This document shows, piece after piece, positions 27,821-37,649 of a stretch of 64,000 nt of DNA. Position 1 is the stretch's first letter. Each line of letters begins with the position of its first letter. The translations under genes and the position numbers were made by a program. This stretch comes from Burkholderia sp. WSM2232 (GTDB taxonomy: Bacteria; Pseudomonadota; Gammaproteobacteria; Burkholderiales; Burkholderiaceae): the NCBI RefSeq assembly GCF_000472545.1, contig NZ_AWZV01000011.1, positions 124,001-188,000 of the forward strand, in the 5' to 3' direction. The notes under the pieces were generated by a model. It saw only the letters and a list, made by a program, of their open reading frames with translations. It was not told where the DNA came from and did not search any database.

Positions 27821-28621
27821 ATGGCAAAACCACGCCGCACAACAAAGCAATCGAAACAAACCGGGGGCACTTTTCTCGGCATCGTGCTGGGCCTTATCGT
27901 CGGCCTTGCGATCGCGGTAGTGGTGGCGCTGTATATCACCCGTGCGCCTACGCCGTTCGTCTCGAAGGTCGCGCCGCCCGCGGCGTCGGATTCAGGCGCG
28001 AGCCAGGCGCAATACGATCCGAACCGTCCGCTGCAAGGCAGGTCGCCGGGTCAGCCGGTGCCGCAGGCCGCGCAACCCGCGCCGCCGAATACCGCGCCGG
28101 GCCAGACCAACTCGCAAACGCAGTCGGGCATGCTGGAGCAGCCGCAAATCATTGAAGTGCCGCCCACGGTCGGCAATGCCAACAACAACGCCAACGGCAC
28201 GGCGGTCGCACCGAAGCCTGCGCAAGACAACGGCAGTAGCAGCACGGCCGCGGTGAAGAAGCCGCAAGGCGCAAGCGCGCCGGCCGCCACCGCGGCGGGT
28301 TCCGCGCCGAAGAGCACCTCGTCGGCGGCAGTGGCAAACGCCAAGCCGGGCTCGGGTGCGGCTCCCGCACCGGGCGACGCGAACACCGGCTACTTCCTGC
28401 AAGTGGGCGCCTACAAGACCGCCGCGGATGCCGAACAGCAACGCGCGCGTCTCGCGTTCCAGGGCTTCGAGTCGAAGGTCACGCAGCGCGATGCGGGCGG
28501 TGTCACGTACTATCGCGTACGTATCGGGCCGTTCTCGAAGTTCGAGGACATGAATGCGAGCCGCCAGCGTCTGTCGGACGCGGGCGTGGACACCGCCGTC
28601 ATCCGCTTCACGAAACAATAA
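27821..28621 (+). CDS. SPOR-domain membrane protein
   Basis: This is a 266-residue bitopic protein with a short basic cytoplasmic start (MAKPRRTTKQSKQ), one helix (about 23-45), a long periplasmic Pro/Ala/Gln linker and a C-terminal SPOR domain (about 192-265; GYFLQVGAYKTAADAEQQRARLAFQGF, YYRVRIGPFSKFEDMNASRQRL). SPOR domains bind denuded glycan strands at the division septum, so this is FtsN-like in architecture. Whether it replaces FtsN cannot be told; Burkholderia genomes have several SPOR proteins. The ATG at 27821 is chosen over an upstream in-frame codon. Confidence 0.9.
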   Translation: MAKPRRTTKQSKQTGGTFLGIVLGLIVGLAIAVVVALYITRAPTPFVSKVAPPAASDSGASQAQYDPNRPLQGRSPGQPVPQAAQPAPPNTAPGQTNSQTQSGMLEQPQIIEVPPTVGNANNNANGTAVAPKPAQDNGSSSTAAVKKPQGASAPAATAAGSAPKSTSSAAVANAKPGSGAAPAPGDANTGYFLQVGAYKTAADAEQQRARLAFQGFESKVTQRDAGGVTYYRVRIGPFSKFEDMNASRQRLSDAGVDTAVIRFTKQ

Positions 28622-28801
28622 CTAGCGCGATCCGCCGCCATGCGCCGCCGCCGGATCATCGGCGCGGCGTCTGTCACAGGAATCGCACGTACGCTGAGCA
28701 TGATTGAGTACGACGGGAGGTATAACCGTCGAACGCCGAATCTGAAAACGGTGACGGGCATTTGCGTGGCGCCACTGTTTAGCCTCTTGGACCAACACAA
28801 C

Positions 28802-29440
28802 ATGAAAAAACTGCTGAGCACTCTGTTCCTGTCGCTGGGCCTCATCGCAGCCTCGGCGCACGCATCGCCGGCCGCACCGGTTGCGGGCAAAGACTACACC
28901 GCTCTCGCGAGCGCGCAACCTGTCGACGTGCCCGCCGGCAAGATTGAAGTCACCGAATTCTTCTGGTACGGCTGCCCGCATTGCAACGAATTCGAGCCGT
29001 ACCTGGAATCGTGGCTGAAGAAGCAAGGTGCGGACGTCGTCTTCAAGCGTGTGCCGGTCGCCTTCCGCGACGACTTCATTCCGCATTCGAAGATGTATCA
29101 CGCGCTCGACGCACTCGGCGTGGCCCCGCAACTCACGCCGAAGGTGTTCAACGAAATTCACGTCAACAAGAACTACCTGCTGACGCCGGAAGACCAGGCG
29201 AAATTCCTCGCGAAGAACGGCGTCGATCCGAAAAAGTACATGGACGCGTACAACTCGTTCTCGACGCAAAGCGCGCTACAAAAAGACAAGAAGCTGCTGG
29301 ACGACTACAAGATCGACGGCGTGCCGACCATCGCCGTGCAAGGCAAGTATGAGACCGGCCCGGCCGCGACCGGCAGCCTCCCCGGCACGCTTCAGGTACT
29401 CGACTTCCTGGTCCAGCAGGTTCGCGCGAAGAAGATGTAA
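28802..29440 (+). CDS. dsbA: thiol:disulfide interchange protein DsbA
   Basis: This periplasmic oxidase puts disulfide bonds into exported proteins. It has 212 residues with a signal peptide (cleavage near AHA, about 19-21) and a thioredoxin domain with the active site FFWYGCPHCNEF (Cys58, Cys61; CPHC is the typical DsbA dipeptide). The helical insert lies between, and the cis-Pro is in DGVPTIAVQGKY. The start MKKLLSTLFLSL gives a proper signal; the 54 upstream in-frame codons are rejected. An SDR gene follows after 16 bases and a BtuF-like gene after that, so the three are likely one transcript. Confidence 0.95.
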   Translation: MKKLLSTLFLSLGLIAASAHASPAAPVAGKDYTALASAQPVDVPAGKIEVTEFFWYGCPHCNEFEPYLESWLKKQGADVVFKRVPVAFRDDFIPHSKMYHALDALGVAPQLTPKVFNEIHVNKNYLLTPEDQAKFLAKNGVDPKKYMDAYNSFSTQSALQKDKKLLDDYKIDGVPTIAVQGKYETGPAATGSLPGTLQVLDFLVQQVRAKKM

Positions 29441-29456
29441 AGCCCGAGGCGCCGGA

Positions 29457-30230
29457 ATGAGTTCACCGTTGAAAGTTTTCATTACCGGCGCTTCGAGTGG
29501 AATCGGCCTCGCGCTTGCCGCCGAATATGCCCGGCGCGGCGCGATTCTTGGCCTGGTTGCCCGCCGCGGCGAGGCGCTCGCCGCCTTCCAGCGGTCTCAT
29601 CCGCAAAACTCCATCTCCTGCTATTGCGTCGACGTGCGCGACGCCGAGGCGCTCGCCGAAGCCGCCGCGCAGTTCATCGCGCAGCATGGCCAGCCGGACG
29701 TCGTGATCGCCAATGCCGGCGTGAGCCGCGGCGCAGTGACTGGCGAAGGCGACCTGCGTACCTTCCGCGAAGTGATGGACATCAACTACTTCGGCATGGT
29801 CGCCACCTTCGAGCCGTTCGCGGCCGCGATGGCCGCCGCGCGACGCGGCACGCTCGTCGGCATTGCGAGCGTCGCGGGTGTGCGCGGCCTGCCGGGCTCG
29901 GGCGCGTACAGCGCGTCGAAATCGGCGGCGCTCAAGTATCTTGAAGCGTTGCGCGTCGAAATGCGCCCGCACGGCGTCGGCGTGGTCACCATTGCGCCCG
30001 GCTATATCCGCACGCCGATGACCGCGCACAATCCCTACACCATGCCCTTTCTGATGGACGCGGAGCAGTTCGCCGTGAAAGCCGCGCACGCTATCGAGCG
30101 CCGCGTCGCTTTCGCGGTGTTTCCGTGGCAGATGCGGCTCGTGGCCATGTTGCTGCACGTCGCCCCGCGCTGGCTTTACGACCGCGTGTTTGAACGTGCG
30201 CCGCGCAAGCCGCGCGCCGTCGTCGAGTAA
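29457..30230 (+). CDS. SDR family oxidoreductase
   Basis: This is a 257-residue short-chain dehydrogenase/reductase. The cofactor-binding TGASSGIG (about 9-16), NAG (NAGVSRGAV), the catalytic Ser in GIASVAGV and the YxxxK motif in YSASKSA are all present. An Arg just after the first strand (ARRGEAL) favours NADPH. The substrate is unknown. The C terminus is hydrophobic (MRLVAMLLHVAPRWLYDRVF), resembling SDRs that sit on membranes and act on lipids. It is 16 bases downstream of dsbA and 3 bases upstream of the next gene. Confidence 0.88.
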   Translation: MSSPLKVFITGASSGIGLALAAEYARRGAILGLVARRGEALAAFQRSHPQNSISCYCVDVRDAEALAEAAAQFIAQHGQPDVVIANAGVSRGAVTGEGDLRTFREVMDINYFGMVATFEPFAAAMAAARRGTLVGIASVAGVRGLPGSGAYSASKSAALKYLEALRVEMRPHGVGVVTIAPGYIRTPMTAHNPYTMPFLMDAEQFAVKAAHAIERRVAFAVFPWQMRLVAMLLHVAPRWLYDRVFERAPRKPRAVVE

Positions 30231-30233
30231 GTC

Positions 30234-31067
30234 ATGTGTGCCCGTGCGGTCGATGCAAGCGGCGTCGCGCACGAACCAGCGGATGCCGGCGCCCGTATCG
30301 TCTCGCTGGTGCCGAGCATCACCGAACTGCTGTTTGCGCTCGGGCTCGAGCGGCAGATTGTCGGGCGTACGGGCTTTTGCGTGCATCCACGCGACAAGGT
30401 CGGCAACGTACCCAAAGTGGGCGGCACGAAAGCGGTGCGTATCGAGGCGGTGCGCGCACTGCAACCCACGCATCTGATCGTCAATATCGACGAAAACGAA
30501 CGCGACACCGTCGAGCAACTGCGCACCTTCGTGCCGAATGTCGTCGTGACGCATCCGCAAACGCCGCAAGACAATCTTTCGCTGTACGCACTGCTGGGTG
30601 CGATTTTCGATCGCGAACAACAAGCGCGGCATCTCGCCGACGCGTTGCAAACGCGCCTGGACGAAGCCGCATCGCACTCATTCGCCCCGCAAAACGTGCT
30701 GTATCTGATCTGGCGCGAACCGTGGATGACGGTTGCGCGCGACACTTACATTTCCGCGATGCTGCGCCTCGTGAACTGGCGCACGCTGCCCGACGTGCAA
30801 GGCGGCGCCGCTGGCGCGGGCCGCTATCCGTCGTTCGAATTCGACGGCACCGGGCGTGCGCCGTGGCTTGCCGGCGTCGAGCGCATTCTGCTTTCCAGCG
30901 AGCCGTACCGCTTCACGCAGGCACACTGCGATGCGCTCAGGCGCGATCCGCGTCTTGGCGGCACGCGCATCGAGCTGATCGACGGTGAAATGGTTTCCTG
31001 GTACGGCGTGCGCGCGATTGACGGTATCGCCTACCTGATGCGCCGCGCCGCAGCCGCAGCCGGGTGA
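30234..31067 (+). CDS. cobalamin-binding-protein-like (BtuF family), no signal peptide
   Basis: This is a helical-backbone metal-receptor fold protein of 277 residues: RIVSLVPSITELLFALGLERQIVGRTGFCVHP at the start, then VGGTKAVRIEAVRALQPTHLIVN and NERDTVEQL. This is the BtuF/FhuD pattern, closest to BtuF. Unlike E. coli BtuF it has no signal sequence; the first 20 residues (MCARAVDASGVAHEPADAG) are polar. It would therefore stay in the cytoplasm unless the start is wrong, and may be a cytoplasmic corrinoid-binding relative. No btuC or btuD lies beside it. It is 3 bases from the SDR gene. Confidence 0.78.
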   Translation: MCARAVDASGVAHEPADAGARIVSLVPSITELLFALGLERQIVGRTGFCVHPRDKVGNVPKVGGTKAVRIEAVRALQPTHLIVNIDENERDTVEQLRTFVPNVVVTHPQTPQDNLSLYALLGAIFDREQQARHLADALQTRLDEAASHSFAPQNVLYLIWREPWMTVARDTYISAMLRLVNWRTLPDVQGGAAGAGRYPSFEFDGTGRAPWLAGVERILLSSEPYRFTQAHCDALRRDPRLGGTRIELIDGEMVSWYGVRAIDGIAYLMRRAAAAAG

Positions 31068-31318
31068 ATGCGCGGTGCGCGGCGGACTCGCCGGCCCCAT
31101 ATGAATATGCGGATTATGTCGTTGTCGCCGGCACGGGCCTTCGATAAGCTTTCGCCAAGGCCGGCGCGCACATGGGCCTGGTTTATGGCCACATGCGCGA
31201 GCGCCCGAAAGGTATCAGAATGAACGCGACGGCTGCGCCACCGGCTGCCCGTCGCCCGTCAACGCAACGTAACCACAACCAGACGCACTGCCTGACTGCG
31301 CTCGTTACCGGAGATCTT

Positions 31319-32905
31319 ATGCGCTTCAAACTGCTCGCAGCCGCCGTACTCGTCACGGCGAGCGCGCACGTGCTCGCCAAACCGCTGACAGTCTGCACCG
31401 AGTCGAGCCCCGACGGCTTCGACGTCGTGCAGTTCAACTCGCTCGTCACGACCAATGCGTCGGCTGATGTGATTTTCAATTCGCTCGTCTCATACGACGA
31501 GGCCGCAAAGAAAGTGGTGCCATCGCTCGCCGACAAATGGGAAGTGAGCACAGACGGCCTCACGTACACGTTCCATCTGCGCCCGAACGTGCAGTTCCAG
31601 ACTACCGACTACTTCAAGCCGACCCGGCCGCTGAATGCCGACGACGTGGTCTTCACGTTCGACCGCATGCTCAACGACAGCAACCCGTGGCACAAGGTGG
31701 CGGGCGCGAGCGGCTTCCCGCATGCGCAGTCGATGGGCTTGCCCAAGCTCATCAAGTCGATCAGCAAGGTCGACGACAACACGGTCAAGTTCGAGTTGAA
31801 CGCGCCGGATGCGACGTTCGTGTCGATCCTGACCATGGGCTTCGCCTCGATCTATTCCGCGGAATACGCCGATCAACTGCTGAAGGCCGGCAAGCAGACC
31901 GACCTGAACGCGAAGCCGATCGGCACAGGCCCGTTCGAGCTCAAGAGCTACACGAAAGACGCGGTGATCCGCTATGACGTGAACCCGACCTACTGGGGCC
32001 CGAAACCGAAGATCGACCGCCTGATCTACGTGATCACGCCCGACGCCACCGTGCGCGCGCAAAAGGTGAAGGCCGGCGAATGCCAGATCGCGCTGTCGCC
32101 GAAGCCGCAGGATCTCGCCGATGCGAAGAACGACAAGTCGCTCGCCATCGTGCAGACACCGGCGTTCATGACCGCGTTCGTCGCGTTGAACACGCAGAAG
32201 AAGCCGCTCGACAATCAGAAGGTGCGCGCCGCACTGAACATGGCGTTCGACCGCACCACGTATCTGAAGACGGTGTTCGACAACACCGCGACGCCGGCTG
32301 TGAATCCGTATCCGCCGAACACCTGGAGCTACGACAAGGCCGTGAAGGCCTGGCCGTATGACCCGGTAAAGGCGAAGAAACTGCTCGCCGATGCCGGTTA
32401 CCCGAACGGCTTTGAAACCACCATCTGGGTGCGACCGAACGGCAGCGTGTTGAACCCGAATCCGAAGGCAGGCGCCGAGCTGCTGCAAGCGGACTTCGCG
32501 AAGATCGGCGTGAAGGCGGACGTCAAGGTGATCGAATGGGGCGAGCTGATCAAGCAGGCTAAACAAGGTCAGCACGACTCGCTGTTCATGGGCTGGGCCG
32601 GCGACAACGGCGACCCGGACAATTATCTGTCGCCGCTCTTTAGCTGCAATGCGGTGAAGTCGGGTATCAACTTCGCGCGCTTTTGCGACCAGGACCTCGA
32701 CAAGCTGATCGCGGACGGCAAGTCCACACCGGACCAGGCCAAGCGCACAAAAGCGTATCAGGCCGCGCAGCAGATGATTCACGATCAGGCGCTGTGGATT
32801 CCGCTCGGCTACCCGACCGCCGCGGCGATTACCCGCACGAATGTGAGCGGTTATCACGTGAGTCCGTTCGGACGGCAGAATTTTGGGGCGGTGGCGGTGC
32901 AGTAA
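31319..32905 (+). CDS. ABC transporter substrate-binding protein, dipeptide type (DppA-like)
   Basis: This is a 528-residue periplasmic binding protein of the SBP_bac_5 family, with a signal peptide (MRFKLLAAAVLVTASAHVLA). The mature start is KPLTVCTESSPDGFDVVQFNSLVTTNASADVIFNSLV, and WEVSTDGLTYTFHLRPNVQFQ carries the family signature. The closest familiar protein is DppA, the dipeptide/haem-binding protein. No permease gene follows: a terminator comes 20 bases after the stop. A GGAG sequence lies seven bases before the ATG. The 251-base region before it holds no gene. Confidence 0.9.
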   Translation: MRFKLLAAAVLVTASAHVLAKPLTVCTESSPDGFDVVQFNSLVTTNASADVIFNSLVSYDEAAKKVVPSLADKWEVSTDGLTYTFHLRPNVQFQTTDYFKPTRPLNADDVVFTFDRMLNDSNPWHKVAGASGFPHAQSMGLPKLIKSISKVDDNTVKFELNAPDATFVSILTMGFASIYSAEYADQLLKAGKQTDLNAKPIGTGPFELKSYTKDAVIRYDVNPTYWGPKPKIDRLIYVITPDATVRAQKVKAGECQIALSPKPQDLADAKNDKSLAIVQTPAFMTAFVALNTQKKPLDNQKVRAALNMAFDRTTYLKTVFDNTATPAVNPYPPNTWSYDKAVKAWPYDPVKAKKLLADAGYPNGFETTIWVRPNGSVLNPNPKAGAELLQADFAKIGVKADVKVIEWGELIKQAKQGQHDSLFMGWAGDNGDPDNYLSPLFSCNAVKSGINFARFCDQDLDKLIADGKSTPDQAKRTKAYQAAQQMIHDQALWIPLGYPTAAAITRTNVSGYHVSPFGRQNFGAVAVQ

Positions 32906-32924
32906 TCGTCTTCTACGCTCAGGC

Positions 32925-32960
32925 AAAAAAAGCCCGGTCGCGAAAGCACCGGGCTTTTTT
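32925..32960. terminator. bidirectional Rho-independent terminator
   Basis: AGCCCGGT (32931-32938) pairs with ACCGGGCT (32948-32955), flanked by an A-run before and a T-run after. It can end both the DppA-like gene (plus) and the converging MBL hydrolase gene (minus). Confidence 0.92.
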
Positions 32961-33004
32961 CATCGCACCAGGCTTGACGCCAGGCGCCAGCGTTACGGCA
33001 CGAT

Positions 33005-34075
33005 TCACGCCGAAAACCGCACCACCCCGTCCGCATCCTGCGTGCGCTTTAACGCCCCGGCCAGCCACAGCAGATGCAAGTGCGCGAGCGCCTCGCCCAT
33101 CGCAAAGGTCAACTGGTGAATGTCGAGCTCTCGCCTGAACATGAGCGGCACGATGTCCGCCGCGCTGTGCGGCTTTGCCGCGCACGCCTCGCGCACTTCG
33201 GCAAGACGCGCGTCGTGATGCTCGCGCAGTTGAGCGACGCGCGTGCGCACGCCGCGAAACGGCTTGCCATGCGACGGCAGCACGAGCGTGTCTTCCGGCA
33301 TCGCCTCATAGCGCGCCAGCGACTCCAGATAGAGCGCCAACGGCGAGCCCTCCGGCTCCATGGCGAACACCGACACGTTGGTCGAGATGCGCGGCAACAC
33401 CATGTCGCCGGAAATCAGCACGCCGAGTTCTTCGCAATGGAGCGCGCAGTGTTCAGGCGAATGGCCGTAGCCGGTCACGACGCGCCACGTCTTCCTGCCG
33501 ATCCTCACGCCGTCCGCTTCGCGCAAACGCCGGTATTGGCCCGGCACCGCCGGTACCAGATTCGCGTAGTAGCTCTGCCGGTTGCGCAGTTTCTCGAGCG
33601 AAGCCGCGTCAGTCACGCCGTGCAGCGCGAAGTGTCGCGCCGCGGCCTCGCCGCCCGCGTTGGAGCCGTCGCCGGCCGCCATCACGCGGGCCTGCATGTA
33701 TTCGCCGAGCGTCATCCACAAACGCGCGTCCCAGCGCTTCTTGTCGCCGCCGCTGCAAACCCAGTGTGCAAGACCCACGTGGTCGGGATGGCAATGCGTG
33801 ACGATCACGCGCAGCACCGGCAAGCCGTCGAGCACCGTGTCGAAGACCTGTTCCCAGTTCTGCCTGATCGCGTCGGACGCAATTCCGCAATCAACCACGG
33901 TCCAGCCGTCCTGGCCGTCGATCCGGTCACGCAGCAGCCACAGGTTGATATGGTCGAGCGCGAACGGCAACGGCATGCGCAGCCAAAACACGCCAGGCGC
34001 CACTTCGTGCGCCTCGCCCGGCTCGGGCAGCACGTCCTTGAACGGATAGTCGAGTTGATGTTCGAGTGCATTCAT
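33005..34075 (-). CDS. MBL-fold metallo-hydrolase
   Basis: This is a 356-residue zinc-dependent hydrolase with the metallo-beta-lactamase motif THCHPDH (His94, His96, Asp98, His99), a later GYGHSPEHCAL (third His) and SGDMVLPRI (bridging Asp). A C-terminal extension of about 80 residues (FRRELDIHQLTFAMGEALAHLHLLWLAG) is typical of the larger LACTB2-like or thioesterase-like subgroup. The substrate is unknown. The start is the ATG of MNALEHQLDYPF with a GGAGG sequence about ten bases upstream. It is divergent from a MerR-type regulator of acyl-CoA catabolism, which may regulate it. Confidence 0.87.
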   Translation of the reverse strand: MNALEHQLDYPFKDVLPEPGEAHEVAPGVFWLRMPLPFALDHINLWLLRDRIDGQDGWTVVDCGIASDAIRQNWEQVFDTVLDGLPVLRVIVTHCHPDHVGLAHWVCSGGDKKRWDARLWMTLGEYMQARVMAAGDGSNAGGEAAARHFALHGVTDAASLEKLRNRQSYYANLVPAVPGQYRRLREADGVRIGRKTWRVVTGYGHSPEHCALHCEELGVLISGDMVLPRISTNVSVFAMEPEGSPLALYLESLARYEAMPEDTLVLPSHGKPFRGVRTRVAQLREHHDARLAEVREACAAKPHSAADIVPLMFRRELDIHQLTFAMGEALAHLHLLWLAGALKRTQDADGVVRFSA

Positions 34076-34199
34076 TCGAGTGTCTTCCTCCACGTCTTGT
34101 GCGTACTTTCCGCCGGTTGCATTCAACCCAGGTTGACGATAACGTAAACGTCGATTCTATCGTCCAATCCGGTTTTGTGCCCGACTCCCGAATGTCCCG

Positions 34200-34640
34200 A
34201 TGACCACCCAATACACGATCACCGAGCTAGCGCGCGAATTCGACGTCACGCCGCGCGCCATACGCTTCTACGAAGACCAGGGTTTACTCTCGCCGAGCCG
34301 CGAAGGGTCGAGCGGCTTGCGGCGGGTCTATTCTGGCCGCGACCGCACGCGTCTGAAGCTCACGCTGCGCGGCAAGCGGCTTGGCTTCACGCTGTCCGAG
34401 ATTCGCGATCTGCTGGACGTGTACGAATCGCCGACGGATACGGTCCCGCAGTTGCACGCATTTCTGGACACGGTCGCGCGTCATCGCGAGGTGCTCGAGC
34501 GGCAACTGGAAGATCTGAACGCGACGCTCGAAGACCTCGCGCAATACGAAGCCCAGGCGCGCTCGCTGCTGGAGAGCGGCACGCATGCGGCAGCCGGAGC
34601 AAAAGAAGCCCCGCAGGCGCGCGAGACCAAGTCGGCCTGA
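34200..34640 (+). CDS. MerR-family regulator (LiuR-like)
   Basis: This is a 146-residue regulator. The N-terminal MerR helix-turn-helix is clear (YTITELAREFDVTPRAIRFYEDQGLLSPSREG) and is followed by LRRVYSGRDRTRLKLTLRGKRLGFTLSEIRDLLDVY and a coiled-coil dimerisation helix. There is no Cys-based metal site, so it is not a metal sensor. The sequence fits the group regulating branched-chain/leucine catabolism (LiuR) in proteobacteria; the gene lies near an acyl-CoA dehydrogenase and thiolase (about 3-5 kb downstream), but not directly beside liu genes. The assignment to LiuR is inference. Confidence 0.82.
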   Translation: MTTQYTITELAREFDVTPRAIRFYEDQGLLSPSREGSSGLRRVYSGRDRTRLKLTLRGKRLGFTLSEIRDLLDVYESPTDTVPQLHAFLDTVARHREVLERQLEDLNATLEDLAQYEAQARSLLESGTHAAAGAKEAPQARETKSA

Positions 34641-34887
34641 AAGGATCGCATCGCACGGAGCGCAAAGGAACGGAACGGAGCGCAGCGGACGAAATTTTTG
34701 CTGCAAGTTGAGTCGCTTAGCCATGCCGAACCGGCGCATTAGACGCAGTTGCCCGGAAAAGTCGGCATATGCCCGGCAATTCCCCGCGCTGAGCAAGGGC
34801 GCGAGCCGGTTGACGCAATGCGTCGCAGGCCACCCGAACGATACAATCATGGGTGTCTTCACGACATGAGACGAATGCACGGTCGAC

Positions 34888-36759
34888 ATGAATCACTTTC
34901 CCAAACTGTTGTCGTCGCAAATCGGCTTTGACGTCGCCCAAACGATGCTCGAAGGATTCGACCGGCATTACCGGATCTTTCGCGACGCGGCGATCCACGC
35001 CAAAACGCTGTTCGAGCGCGGCGACTGGCATGGTCTGCAAAAGCTCGCGCGCGAGCGCATTACTTCATACGACGACCGCGTGCAGGAATGCGTCGAACTG
35101 CTCGAAGACGAGTACGACGCGGAAAATATCGACCGTGAAGTGTGGCAGCAGATCAAGCTGCACTACATTGGCCTCCTGACCACGCACCGCCAGCCGGAGT
35201 GCGCGGAGACGTTTTTCAATTCGGTGTGCTGCAAGATCCTGCACCGCTCGTATTTCAACAACGACTTCATTTTCGTGCGCCCGGCGATCTCGACGGAATA
35301 TCTCGAGAACGACGAGCCGGCCGCCAAGCCGACGTATCGCGCGTATTACCCTGGCAAAGACGGGCTCGCCGCGACACTCGAGCGCATTGTCACGAATTTC
35401 CAGCTCGAGCCGCCTTTCGAAGATCTCACGCGCGACGTGGGCTGCGTGATGCAGGCGATTCACGACGCGTTCGGCACCTTCGACGAAGCGCCGAACTTCC
35501 AGATTCACGTGCTTTCGTCGCTGTTCTTCCGCAACAAATCGGCGTATATCGTCGGGCGCATCATCAACGGCGACATGCTGCTGCCGTTCGCCGTGCCGCT
35601 GCGTCATGTAAAGCCCGGCGTGCTTGCGCTCGACACGGTGCTGCTCGAACGCGCACAGTTGCTGATCATTTTCAGCTTCTCGCACTCGTACTTTCTAGTG
35701 GACATGGAAGTGCCGTCCGCTTACGTGGAGTTTCTCGGCATGATCATGCCGGGCAAACCGAAAGCAGAAATCTACACGTCGGTCGGCTTGCAGAAGCAGG
35801 GCAAGAATCTGTTCTATCGCGATCTGCTGCATCATCTGTCGCATTCGAGCGATCAGTTCATTATCGCGCCCGGCATCAAGGGGCTCGTCATGCTGGTGTT
35901 CACGCTGCCTTCGTTTCCTTACGTCTTCAAGCTCATCAAGGACAACTTCCCACCGCCCAAAGAAACCACGCGCGCGAAGATTCAGGAGAAGTATCAGCTC
36001 GTGAAGCGCCACGATCGCCTGGGGCGCATGGCCGACACGCTGGAATATTCGAGCGTGGCGCTGCCCATGTCGCGCCTCGACGAAACGCTGTTGCGCGAGC
36101 TCGAAAGGGAAGTGCCGTCGCTGCTGGAATACGAAGGCGAGAACGTGGTGATTCGCCATATGTATATCGAGCGCCGCATGGTGCCGTTGAACCTGTTCCT
36201 GCAAAACGGCAGCGACGCGGATGTCGATCACGGCATCAAGGAATACGGCAATGCGGTAAAGGAATTGATGCAGGCGAACATTTTCCCCGGCGACATGTTG
36301 TACAAGAACTTCGGCGTAACGCGGCACGGCCGCGTGGTGTTCTACGACTACGACGAAATCGAATATCTGACTGACTGCAACGTGCGCGCGGTGCCGGCGC
36401 CGCGCAACGAAGAAGACGAAATGTCGGGCGAGCCGTGGTACTCGGTCGGTCCGCATGACATTTTCCCGGAGACGTACGGCACTTTCCTGCTCGGCGACCC
36501 GCGCGTGCGCCGCTCGTTCATGCAGCATCACGCGGACTTTTTCGACCCCGCGCTGTGGCAAAAGCATAAGGATCATCTACTCAAAGGCGAATTGCCCGAC
36601 TTTTTCCCGTATGACAGCGGCGTGCGGTTTTGCATCCGCTATCCGGAGCGCTTTAACCATGCGGCATCCGGCGCACAGACTGCGAATGAGCCCGACGGTT
36701 CGCAAGCCAATCCGCAAGCCGACCCACGCGCCGACGAACGCAGCGTGAGAGTCGCCTAG
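34888..36759 (+). CDS. aceK: isocitrate dehydrogenase kinase/phosphatase
   Basis: This bifunctional enzyme switches isocitrate dehydrogenase off by phosphorylation and on by dephosphorylation, setting the split between the TCA cycle and the glyoxylate bypass. The 623-residue protein shows the AceK regulatory N-terminal part ([34 protein letters not shown]) and the kinase domain with the nucleotide-loop region [27 protein letters not shown] and the later [13 protein letters not shown]. The C terminus after residue about 590 is a short low-complexity tail. No aceA or aceB is in the window. The 247 bases before it hold no gene; TACAAT at 34842-34847 might be a -10 box. Confidence 0.95.
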   Translation: MNHFPKLLSSQIGFDVAQTMLEGFDRHYRIFRDAAIHAKTLFERGDWHGLQKLARERITSYDDRVQECVELLEDEYDAENIDREVWQQIKLHYIGLLTTHRQPECAETFFNSVCCKILHRSYFNNDFIFVRPAISTEYLENDEPAAKPTYRAYYPGKDGLAATLERIVTNFQLEPPFEDLTRDVGCVMQAIHDAFGTFDEAPNFQIHVLSSLFFRNKSAYIVGRIINGDMLLPFAVPLRHVKPGVLALDTVLLERAQLLIIFSFSHSYFLVDMEVPSAYVEFLGMIMPGKPKAEIYTSVGLQKQGKNLFYRDLLHHLSHSSDQFIIAPGIKGLVMLVFTLPSFPYVFKLIKDNFPPPKETTRAKIQEKYQLVKRHDRLGRMADTLEYSSVALPMSRLDETLLRELEREVPSLLEYEGENVVIRHMYIERRMVPLNLFLQNGSDADVDHGIKEYGNAVKELMQANIFPGDMLYKNFGVTRHGRVVFYDYDEIEYLTDCNVRAVPAPRNEEDEMSGEPWYSVGPHDIFPETYGTFLLGDPRVRRSFMQHHADFFDPALWQKHKDHLLKGELPDFFPYDSGVRFCIRYPERFNHAASGAQTANEPDGSQANPQADPRADERSVRVA

Positions 36760-36872
36760 CCCGCTCGCGAAGCATGTGCCACATAGGGTCCACCCATCGC
36801 ATACATCATCCGAATCCAACGTAACGTAACGAAACGGCCGCACTAACGGCCGCATAACTGCCCAAACGCATC

Positions 36873-37649
36873 ATGAACATGAACGCTTCCAACTCTGCCC
36901 ATCCGCTCGCCCATCTGTTCGAGAACAACGACGCGTGGGTCGCCCGCAAGCTTGCCGAAGACCCGGAATACTTCTCGCGCCTCGCGCATCAGCAGACGCC
37001 GGAGTATCTGTGGATCGGCTGCTCCGACTCGCGCGTGCCGGCTAACCAGATCATCGGTCTGCCGCCGGGCGAAGTGTTCGTGCACAGAAACATCGCGAAC
37101 GTGGTCGTGCATACGGACCTGAACTGTCTGTCGGTGATCCAGTTCGCCGTCGACCTGCTCAAGGTCAAGCACATCATGGTGGTGGGCCACTATGGCTGCT
37201 CGGGCGTGGGCGCCGCGTTGCACGGCCGCCGCGTGGGTCTCGCGGATAACTGGCTGCATCACGTGCAGGACGTGCGTGCGAAGCATGCCGCGCTGCTCGA
37301 CGAATGGCCGCTTGGCGAGGCACGTCACCGTCGCCTCGTCGAACTGAACACGATCGAGCAGGTGGTGAACGTGTGCCGTACGACCATCATCAACGATGCC
37401 TGGGCGCGCGGCCAGGAACTGACCGTGCATGGCTGGGCATATGGCGTGCACGACGGCAAGGTGCGCGACCTCGGCATGACGGTAAACAACGCGGCCGCGC
37501 TCGAACAGACCTATGAGCGTTGCGTGGCCGGTGTCTCGGCAAGCGGCGCCCATGCGACGGAGAACGACGTGGTGGCCGCCGACGCGGCACGGCTCGGCGA
37601 CGTGCCGGCCATCGTCGAAGGTGTGATCAAGGAGCTAAAACATGAGTGA
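36873..37649 (+). CDS. can: beta-class carbonic anhydrase
   Basis: This enzyme interconverts CO2 and bicarbonate. The 258-residue protein has the zinc ligands Cys50, His106 and Cys109, and the catalytic pair Asp52/Arg54, in WIGCSDSRVP and VVGHYGCSGV. It is longer than E. coli Can by about 35 residues at the C terminus (ASGAHATENDVVAADAARLGD). Its stop lies eight bases inside the start of the thiolase gene, so the two genes are translationally coupled. Confidence 0.94.
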   Translation: MNMNASNSAHPLAHLFENNDAWVARKLAEDPEYFSRLAHQQTPEYLWIGCSDSRVPANQIIGLPPGEVFVHRNIANVVVHTDLNCLSVIQFAVDLLKVKHIMVVGHYGCSGVGAALHGRRVGLADNWLHHVQDVRAKHAALLDEWPLGEARHRRLVELNTIEQVVNVCRTTIINDAWARGQELTVHGWAYGVHDGKVRDLGMTVNNAAALEQTYERCVAGVSASGAHATENDVVAADAARLGDVPAIVEGVIKELKHE

